DNA of 12,209 bases. It comes from JABDPF01 sp036351575 (GTDB lineage: Bacteria > Pseudomonadota > Gammaproteobacteria > Xanthomonadales > SZUA-36). A model generated the notes under the pieces. It worked only from the letters and a program-made list of their open reading frames with translations, was not told the origin of the DNA and made no database searches. A program made the translations under genes and the position numbers. This document shows positions 8,261 through 12,209 of the stretch, in pieces. The stretch lies in assembly GCA_036351575.1 (NCBI GenBank), contig JAZBPJ010000143.1, positions 1 to 12,209 on the forward strand. The letters run 5' to 3'. The first letter of the stretch is position 1; each line of letters starts with the position of its first letter.

Positions 8261-8276
8261 CAAACTCAGGAGTTTG
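8261..8276 (+). promoter_or_regulatory. Palindrome that buries the transposase ribosome-binding site
   Basis: CAAACTC (8261-8267), AG, then GAGTTTG (8270-8276) is a 7-bp inverted repeat with a 2-nt centre. It contains the Shine-Dalgarno sequence CAGGAG (8267-8272) of the gene starting at ATG 8279. In RNA the folding would hide the ribosome-binding site and limit translation; as DNA it could be an operator. The tight 2-nt loop would need the innermost pairs to open, so the hairpin is of modest strength. Confidence 0.5.
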
Positions 8277-8278
8277 TA

Positions 8279-8881
8279 ATGCCTCGCCCCAGTCGCTTGA
8301 ATTTACCGGGCATGCCTCAGCATGTCGTGCAGAGAGGAAATAACCGCCAGGCCTGTTTTCATAGCCGTAGTGACTATCTCCTTTATTTGAGCTTGTTGCA
8401 CCGTTCCAGCGAGAAGCACAATTGTCAGGTTCACGCCTATGTCTTGATGCCAAACCATGTCCATCTGCTGCTAACCCCTGATAAAGGAGATGGTGTTTCC
8501 CTGCTTTTCAGGGATATGGGCCGCGATTATGTGCGTGGATTCAATAAACGCTACGAAAGGACGGGAACATTGTGGGATGGCCGGTTCAGGTCTTCGTTAA
8601 TTGAAAACGACAAGTATCTATTGGCTTGCTATCGGTATATCGAACTGAACCCGGTTCGAGCCGGGATAGTGGAAGATCCTTCAAGTTATGAGTGGTCAAG
8701 CTTCCGAGCCAACGGATTGGGTCGAAACAACAGCTTGCTTACTCCACATAGAACCTGGCTGGCGTTGGGAACGGATAATGCGGATCGTCGGTCCCGCTAC
8801 TTGAATCTCTTCACCAGGGAAGTCTCGGATCAAGTTATCTCACGAATCCGGGTTGGTCTGGCAGCCGGAAAGCCATTATAA
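8279..8881 (+). CDS. REP-associated tyrosine transposase (RAYT, Y1_Tnp/HUH family)
   Basis: A 200-residue single-domain Y1 transposase related to IS200/IS605 TnpA. Members of this family nick and rejoin single-stranded DNA at hairpin repeats and are linked to the spread of REP sequences. The metal-binding HUH motif is His60-Val-His62 in MPNHVHLL. WDGRFRSS (about residues 99-106) is the family's conserved middle block. The catalytic tyrosine is most likely Tyr120 in CYRYIELNPVRAG. The basic N-terminus (MPRPSRLNLPGMPQHVVQRGNNR) is typical. ATG 8279 is chosen because CAGGAG lies 6 nt upstream and the family begins here; the frame is open from 8234, but those 15 extra codons look like leader. The gene is intact and A+T-richer than its neighbours. 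It is convergent with the M16 peptidase gene and framed by inverted palindromes. Confidence 0.93.
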   Translation: MPRPSRLNLPGMPQHVVQRGNNRQACFHSRSDYLLYLSLLHRSSEKHNCQVHAYVLMPNHVHLLLTPDKGDGVSLLFRDMGRDYVRGFNKRYERTGTLWDGRFRSSLIENDKYLLACYRYIELNPVRAGIVEDPSSYEWSSFRANGLGRNNSLLTPHRTWLALGTDNADRRSRYLNLFTREVSDQVISRIRVGLAAGKPL

Positions 8882-8886
8882 AGTCG

Positions 8887-8930
8887 GGGCCGGATACGTA
8901 CCAGGTACGTATCCGGCCCCGAAGTTGTTA
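8887..8930 (-). repeat. Right palindromic end of the RAYT cassette
   Basis: The arms CGGGGCCGGATACGTACC (8885-8902) and GGTACGTATCCGGCCCCG (8904-8921) form a perfect 18-bp palindrome around a single A (8903). Read on the minus strand from 8930, the order is TAACAACTTCGGGG and then the palindrome. This matches the left end read on the plus strand except for one extra C. The TAA is the stop codon of the M16 peptidase gene. There is no T-tract on either side, so it is not a classic terminator, though it could protect the 3' ends of both the transposase and peptidase transcripts. Confidence 0.9.
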
Positions 8931-11672
8931 CTCGACGATGTTTCCGTCGGCGTCCATGATGCGAACTTCGCCCAGGCCCATTTCGCGCACATCGGCCTCG
9001 ATCTGTTCGCGGTCGCCCACGATCAGCCAGGTCAGGCTGCCGGGGTGCAGTACGCGTTCCGCCGCGCCCTGGATGCCTTCCAGGTTGACGGCCTCGTAAC
9101 GGCCTTTCAGCGTGCTGACGTAGTCGTCCGGACGGCCGAAGCGGTCGTTGGCGAGCAGCGCGCCCATCACGGCGCTGCCGGTTTCGAACTGGCCGGGCAG
9201 GCTGTTGACGCTGTTGCGCACGCTCTTGTTCAACTCGTCCTGCGTGGCCGGGTTGGTGCCGAGGAACTCGTCGAACTCGCGCCTCAGCTCATTGATCGAA
9301 TCGACCGTCTTGTCGGTCTGCACCGGCGCGTAGACCATCAGGGGTCGTTGTCCGCGCGCGTCCGTCATGAACGTGTAAGCGCCGTAGGCCCAGCCCTTGT
9401 CCTCGCGCAGGTTCATGTTGACGCGCGCGGTGAAGGAGCCGCCGATGACATCGTTCATCGTGTTGATTTCGATGTTGTCCTCGACGCCGGTGGGCGGAGC
9501 CACGTGGCCGGCCAGGATCAACGACTGCGGCGCACCCGGCTTGTCGATGATGTAGACCGTGCCGCTTTCCGGCAGGCCGACCTCGGCCAGGTTCTTCTGC
9601 GGAATGGCCCGACGGTCCTCGGGCCACTTGCCGAAACGCTCGTTCAGCAGCGGCAGGATCTCGTCCATGGTGGTGTCGCCGACCACGAACAGGGTGCCGT
9701 TGCTCGGACGAATCCAGGTGCGGTGCCAGGCGACCAGGTCGTCGCGAGTCAGCGAGGCGATGGATTCCTCCGTGCCCGAACCGGTAAAGGGAATGCCGTA
9801 GGCATGGTCTTCACCGTAAATCAGCGGCGGCAGGTTGCGCAGCGCCAGCTGCACCGGCTGGTTTTTCTCCTGCGCGATCGAGGCGATCCAGCGCTTGCGC
9901 AGCCGTTCGATTTCCTCGTCCTGGAAGGCGGGTTCGCGCACGATCTCGGTGAACAAATCCAGCGAGGGTTCGAGCTTGTTCTTCAGCGCGGACAGCGAGA
10001 CGGTGGACATGTCCATGTTGGAGCCGGTGCCGATGTTGGCGCCCAGCATCTCGGCCTCGGCGGCGATCTCCAGGGCGGTCTTGTCTTTCGTGCCCTCGTC
10101 CATCATCGCCAGCGTGAAGCCCGCGGTGCCCAGCTTGCCGAACTGGTCGGCGGCGTAACCGGCGTCGAACTGCAGGGCGACGCGCACCACGGGCACGGCG
10201 TCGCGCTCGGCCAGCACGACCTTCAGGCCGTTGTCCAGCTCGGCGCGCTGTATCTCGGGAAAGGCCAGTTCCGGCATCTCGCCCACCGGCGGCAGGCCCT
10301 GGCTGCGGTCCACGTCGCTGGCCACGGTGCCGTGTTCGCCGAAGGGCAGCACGTCCAGCTGGTAGCGGCCCTTGCTGAGCCATTCCTGCGCGGCGGCCTG
10401 CACGGCGGCCGGCGTGGCGTCGTTGAGCCATTTCAGCTCCAGCAGGAAGAAACCCGGATCGTTGGCGTAAAGCTCGCCCTGCGCCAGGGTGACGGCCTTG
10501 CCGCCAAATCCGCCGATCTGCTCCAGGCCGCGGACCACGGATGCGTTGATGCGCGTCTGGTTGCGTTCGAGTTCCTCGGCGGTCGGGCCTTCAGCCAGGA
10601 AGCGTTCCAGCTCTCTGTCGATGATCGCGTTGACCTCGTCCAGCGAGGCGTCCGGCTGCAGCGTGACGTCGATCTCGAACATGCTGGCCAGTTCGTGCTG
10701 CTGTACGCCGACGCTGACGTTGACGGCCAGCGGCTGCTTGTAGACCAGTTCCTGGTAGAGGCGGGAGTTCTTGCCCGAGCCCAGCACGTTGGCCGCCAGG
10801 CTCAGCAGGGTGGCTTCACGCGTGGTGCGGCCGGGCACGGCCCAGTTGTGATACACGCGGGTCTGCGGAACGCGGTCGTACAGCACTTCATGCGAATCGG
10901 TCAGCCGCAGCGGCACGTTGGCCTTGGGCTGCGAGACCGGCGGGCCGGCCTCGATATCGCCGAAATACTTCGTGACGAGTTCACGGGCGGTTTCGACGTC
11001 GATATCGCCGGCCAGCACCAGCACGGTGTTGGCCGCGCCGTAGTAGTCCTTGAACCACTGGTGGACGGTTTCGAGCGACGCCGCGTCCAGGTCTTCCATC
11101 GAACCGATGGTGCTGTGGCGGTAGGGATGCCCGGCCGGGAACAGGCCTTCCAGCACGTGGTACTGGACCAGGCCGTAGGGCTGGTTGTCGCCCTGGCGCT
11201 TTTCGTTCTGCACCACGCCGCGCTGGTTATCCAGTTTTTCCTGCGTGACGGCGCCCAGCAGGTGGCCCATGCGGTCCGATTCCATCCACAGCGCCATGTC
11301 GAGCGCCGGGGTGGGCACGGTCTGGAAATAATTCGTGCGGTCGAACCAGGTCGTGCCGTTCATGCCGGTGGCGCCAACCTGTTCAAAGGGTTTGAAGTAT
11401 TCGTCGTCGTAGTTTTCCGAACCGTTGAACATCAGGTGCTCGAACAGGTGCGCAAATCCCGTCTTGCCCTCGGGCTCGTTCTTGGAACCGACGTGGTACC
11501 AGATGCTGATCGCGACGATGGGCGCTTTGCGGTCCTCGTGCACGACCACGCGCAGCCCGTTGTCGAGGGTGAATTTTTCGTACTCGATGTCGATGTCCGG
11601 CATGTCGGCCTGGGCGGCCGCGCCAAACACCACGAAAACGGCCAGCAGGCCGATGATAAGGAAGCGTTTCAC
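8928..11672 (-). CDS. Periplasmic two-domain M16 family zinc metallopeptidase
   Basis: An insulinase/pitrilysin-type (M16) peptidase of 914 residues with a signal peptide (MKRFLIIGLL, then a hydrophobic core, cleavage near AQA at residue 22), so it is periplasmic or secreted. The N-terminal catalytic half has the inverted zinc motif HLFEH (His75, Glu78, His79). The third ligand is probably Glu157 in VVQNEKR, at the usual distance of about 78 residues. The second half, from about residue 490 (FPEIQRAELDNGLKVVLAERD), repeats the fold but has GFTLAMMDEG where HxxEH would be, as usual for the inactive partner domain. The start is GTG 11672, with AAGGAG about 8 nt upstream. The open frame runs back to 11729, but those residues precede the signal peptide. 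Substrates are probably unfolded peptides. The 3' end abuts the transposase cassette. Confidence 0.93.
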   Translation of the reverse strand: MKRFLIIGLLAVFVVFGAAAQADMPDIDIEYEKFTLDNGLRVVVHEDRKAPIVAISIWYHVGSKNEPEGKTGFAHLFEHLMFNGSENYDDEYFKPFEQVGATGMNGTTWFDRTNYFQTVPTPALDMALWMESDRMGHLLGAVTQEKLDNQRGVVQNEKRQGDNQPYGLVQYHVLEGLFPAGHPYRHSTIGSMEDLDAASLETVHQWFKDYYGAANTVLVLAGDIDVETARELVTKYFGDIEAGPPVSQPKANVPLRLTDSHEVLYDRVPQTRVYHNWAVPGRTTREATLLSLAANVLGSGKNSRLYQELVYKQPLAVNVSVGVQQHELASMFEIDVTLQPDASLDEVNAIIDRELERFLAEGPTAEELERNQTRINASVVRGLEQIGGFGGKAVTLAQGELYANDPGFFLLELKWLNDATPAAVQAAAQEWLSKGRYQLDVLPFGEHGTVASDVDRSQGLPPVGEMPELAFPEIQRAELDNGLKVVLAERDAVPVVRVALQFDAGYAADQFGKLGTAGFTLAMMDEGTKDKTALEIAAEAEMLGANIGTGSNMDMSTVSLSALKNKLEPSLDLFTEIVREPAFQDEEIERLRKRWIASIAQEKNQPVQLALRNLPPLIYGEDHAYGIPFTGSGTEESIASLTRDDLVAWHRTWIRPSNGTLFVVGDTTMDEILPLLNERFGKWPEDRRAIPQKNLAEVGLPESGTVYIIDKPGAPQSLILAGHVAPPTGVEDNIEINTMNDVIGGSFTARVNMNLREDKGWAYGAYTFMTDARGQRPLMVYAPVQTDKTVDSINELRREFDEFLGTNPATQDELNKSVRNSVNSLPGQFETGSAVMGALLANDRFGRPDDYVSTLKGRYEAVNLEGIQGAAERVLHPGSLTWLIVGDREQIEADVREMGLGEVRIMDADGNIVE

Positions 11673-11726
11673 GTGGATGACTCCTTGCAATCTGTCTGTG
11701 GTTAACCGGGAATTGCGCGCATGTTG

Positions 11727-11754
11727 CACTGCTTTGGCGCAAATGAAAAGTTCC
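11727..11754 (-). promoter_or_regulatory. Possible sigmaE-like promoter of the M16 peptidase gene
   Basis: On the minus strand GGAACTT (11754-11748) is a perfect match to the -35 of RpoE-type ECF sigma factors, about 75 nt upstream of the GTG start. The base run at the expected -10 position, around 11731-11727 (CAGTG), is a poor match to TCTGA or GTC-type motifs. Envelope-stress control would suit a periplasmic peptidase, but the evidence is half a promoter. Confidence 0.27.
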
Positions 11755-11786
11755 GAAAGTCATGATTCACCAGCGTAATCCCGGCC

Positions 11787-11818
11787 CCGGATAAATGCTG
11801 CGCATTTTCCGGTGTGAC
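11787..11818 (-). repeat. Palindromic repeat copy 1 (degenerate outer arm)
   Basis: The 537-bp stretch from 11673 to the window end holds no credible gene; from here on it is mainly small palindromic repeats. In this copy CCGGA (11787-11791) pairs with TCCGG (11808-11812), and AAATGC (11793-11798) pairs with GCATTT (11802-11807). T11792 is unpaired and the tip is three bases. Read on the minus strand the order is GTCACACCGGA, inner stem, GCA loop, inner stem, an unpaired A, TCCGG: the same plan as the copies at 11838 and 12049. Confidence 0.7.
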
Positions 11819-11850
11819 GGGGGTAGTTGAGCAGAACGTCATCCCGGAAA
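11803..11850 (+). repeat. 48-bp direct repeat, copy A
   Basis: This 48-bp block recurs at 11981-12028 with one mismatch (T at 11813 versus G at 11991). It joins the end of one reverse-oriented palindromic unit to the start of a forward one through the spacer GGGGTAGTTGAGCAGAAC. The identical spacer, which is not palindromic itself, shows that a segment was duplicated rather than two hairpins arriving separately. Confidence 0.9.
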
Positions 11851-11873
11851 TCGCGCAGCGATTATCCGGGATC
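11838..11873 (+). repeat. Palindromic repeat copy 2
   Basis: ATCCCGGA (11841-11848) pairs with TCCGGGAT (11865-11872). The inner stem is AATCGC (11849-11854) with GCGATT (11858-11863) around a GCA loop, and A11864 is left unpaired. The total stem is 14 bp. It is preceded by GTC and followed by C, like the other full copies. Confidence 0.85.
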
Positions 11874-11880
11874 TCCATAT

Positions 11881-11915
11881 GCGAAGGGCGGTGTAGCTGG
11901 ACCAGCACACTTCGC
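11881..11915. repeat. Bulged stem-loop between two palindromic repeats
   Basis: GCGAA (11881-11885) pairs with TTCGC (11911-11915), GTGT (11891-11894) with ACAC (11907-11910) and GCTGG (11896-11900) with CCAGC (11902-11906). A 5-nt bulge and single unpaired A residues interrupt the stem. It shares no sequence with the GTCATCCCGG repeats on either side. CTTC (11910-11913) could instead pair with GAAG (11920-11923), so two folds compete. Confidence 0.5.
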
Positions 11916-11920
11916 AGGTG

Positions 11921-11960
11921 AAGATCCCGGATATTTGCCTCCGGCAAATTCCGGGATGAC
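11921..11960 (-). repeat. Palindromic repeat copy 3 (reverse orientation)
   Basis: ATCCCGGA (11924-11931) pairs with TCCGGGAT (11950-11957). The inner stem is ATTTGCC (11933-11939) with GGCAAAT (11943-11949) around TCC, and T11932 is unpaired. On the minus strand it reads GTCATCCCGGA ... A TCCGGGATCTT, with the unpaired A in the same place as copies 2 and 4. The inner stem sequence is wholly different but still complementary. Confidence 0.85.
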
Positions 11961-11971
11961 GGGGTGTGCTT

Positions 11972-11996
11972 TGCCTCCGGCATTTTCCGGGGTGAC
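11972..11996 (-). repeat. Half copy of the palindromic repeat (reverse)
   Basis: TGCC (11972-11975), TCC, GGCA (11979-11982), then TTTTCCGGGGTGAC keeps one outer arm (minus-strand GTCACCCCGGAAAA) and the hairpin tip. The opposite outer arm has been replaced by unrelated sequence. It forms the left part of the second 48-bp direct repeat. Confidence 0.65.
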
Positions 11997-12028
11997 GGGG
12001 GTAGTTGAGCAGAACGTCATCCCGGAAA
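11981..12028 (+). repeat. 48-bp direct repeat, copy B
   Basis: It is identical to 11803-11850 except for one base. Here both palindromic units that it overlaps are half copies, whereas the first block overlaps two complete ones, so this block is more likely the derived copy. Confidence 0.9.
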
Positions 12029-12040
12029 GCGTCGCAGCGC
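12017..12040 (+). repeat. Half copy of the palindromic repeat (forward)
   Basis: GTCATCCCGGAAAGCGTCGCAG matches the first 22 bases of the complete copy at 12049-12088. It then diverges into CGCCACCTAAC, so the second arm is missing. It lies immediately upstream of that complete copy, consistent with a partial tandem duplication. Confidence 0.7.
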
Positions 12041-12048
12041 CACCTAAC

Positions 12049-12088
12049 GTCATCCCGGAAAGCGTCGCAGACGCTTATCCGGGATCTT
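12049..12088 (+). repeat. Palindromic repeat copy 4
   Basis: ATCCCGGA (12052-12059) pairs with TCCGGGAT (12078-12085). The inner stem AAGCGTC (12060-12066) pairs with GACGCTT (12070-12076) around a GCA loop, and A12077 is unpaired. It is flanked by GTC on the left and CTT on the right, as in copy 3 read on the other strand. Confidence 0.88.
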
Positions 12089-12102
12089 CCCCCACGACAA
12101 AG

Positions 12103-12132
12103 AAGACCCCGGGTCAAGCCCGGGGTGACGGG
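12103..12132 (-). repeat. Short CCCCGGG hairpin repeat, unit 1
   Basis: ACCCCGGG (12106-12113) pairs with CCCGGGGT (12119-12126) around TCAAG. The 30-bp unit is repeated exactly at 12143-12172. On the minus strand it begins GTCACCCCGGG and ends with GGGGTCTT, echoing the ends of the longer repeats, so it looks like a short member of the same family without the inner stem. Confidence 0.88.
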
Positions 12133-12142
12133 CGTGTTCAAC

Positions 12143-12172
12143 AAGACCCCGGGTCAAGCCCGGGGTGACGGG
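12143..12172 (-). repeat. Short CCCCGGG hairpin repeat, unit 2
   Basis: An exact second copy of the 30-bp unit at 12103-12132, giving a 40-bp period with a 10-bp spacer (CGTGTTCAAC). Both units are in the same orientation, a recent tandem duplication. Confidence 0.88.
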
Positions 12173-12191
12173 GAAGTACGCGCAGCGCTGT

Positions 12192-12209
12192 AAAAAAGCG
12201 CCCGTTGCC
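12192..12209 (-). terminator. Possible half of a rho-independent terminator cut by the window edge
   Basis: On the minus strand GGGCGC (12203-12198) runs directly into six T residues (12197-12192). This is how the right arm and U-tract of an intrinsic terminator look for a gene entering from the right. The matching GCGCCC arm would lie beyond 12209, so it cannot be confirmed here. Confidence 0.3.

Larger units (their letters stand above)
8143..8923 (+). mobile_element. RAYT transposase cassette flanked by inverted palindromic ends
   Basis: A unit of about 780 bp carries a single REP-associated tyrosine transposase gene, with inverted copies of one palindrome at its two ends. The boundaries used here are the outermost TTCGGGG and CCCCGAA. 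The similarity continues outward to the stop codons of both flanking genes with one 1-nt indel. Base composition inside the gene is clearly A+T-richer than in the surrounding peptidase genes, which suggests transfer from elsewhere. The cassette sits between two converging, apparently intact genes, so its arrival broke neither. Single-stranded hairpins at both ends are what Y1/HUH transposases are known to bind. No target-site duplication is apparent, as expected of this class. Confidence 0.75.

Noticed and set aside
8853..11705. A 950-codon open frame on the plus strand, opposite the M16 peptidase gene
   Set aside because: It is the antisense shadow of a high-GC gene. It is full of Arg/Gln/His/Val-rich low-complexity sequence, has no recognisable domain or signal, and starts inside the transposase gene. 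The opposite strand encodes a clear M16 peptidase.
11890..11930. tRNA-like stretch (GGTGTAGCTGG...AGCACACTTCGC) resembling the 5' half of a tRNA
   Set aside because: There is no GTTCRANTC T-arm, no acceptor-stem partner, the D-loop is far too small and the anticodon loop would have six bases. The following bases belong to a palindromic repeat.
11827..12168. Open frames of 60-113 codons on both strands in the right-end repeat region
   Set aside because: They run through the repeated hairpins, so the translations are repetitive (SRTSSRKS, RHPGICRR), and they lack ribosome-binding sites and conserved features.
11780..12172. CRISPR array
   Set aside because: The repeats are palindromic, in both orientations, of varying length and unevenly spaced, with no unique spacers of constant size and no cas genes.

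Overview
The window is high-GC and densely coded, and looks like a gammaproteobacterial chromosome. The protein families point towards a Xanthomonadales- or Wenzhouxiangella-like organism: full-length TrkA and TrkH, PurU, secreted S9 and M16 peptidases, and an outer-membrane barrel protein. That placement is inferred from gene content and style, not from a marker gene.

Layout, left to right. The window opens on the last 24 codons of a rightward gene, perhaps of the phospholipase D/cardiolipin synthase family. A secreted beta-barrel-like protein of unknown role follows (152-1069). It converges on a leftward trkH-trkA operon (3967 to 1128), which encodes the membrane and NAD-binding subunits of a Trk potassium uptake system. 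A REP-like inverted repeat lies at that convergent junction. Divergent from trkH is a leucine-rich-repeat lipoprotein (4067-5041), which converges with purU, formyltetrahydrofolate deformylase (5927 to 5061). Divergent from purU is a secreted S9 prolyl-oligopeptidase-type peptidase (6055-8139), with a good sigma70-type promoter at 5996-6024.

Between the S9 peptidase and a convergent two-domain periplasmic M16 metallopeptidase (11672 to 8928) sits a compact cassette. It is a REP-associated tyrosine (Y1/HUH) transposase gene, 8279-8881, bracketed by two inverted copies of a nearly perfect palindrome that begin at the stop codons of the two flanking peptidase genes. The transposase gene is visibly richer in A+T than its neighbours, and its Shine-Dalgarno sequence lies inside a small palindrome.

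The right end (about 11780-12172) has no credible gene. It is packed with small palindromic repeats of the GTCATCCCGGA...TCCGGGAT type in both orientations. The full copies have different but self-complementary inner stems and one conserved unpaired base. A 48-bp direct duplication and two exact 30-bp hairpin units at a 40-bp period also lie here.

The housekeeping part (potassium uptake, one-carbon metabolism, envelope proteolysis) is ordinary. The interest lies in the mobile and repetitive DNA, where three different palindrome families occur within 12 kb. I see no CRISPR array, defence island, phage, tRNA or rRNA.
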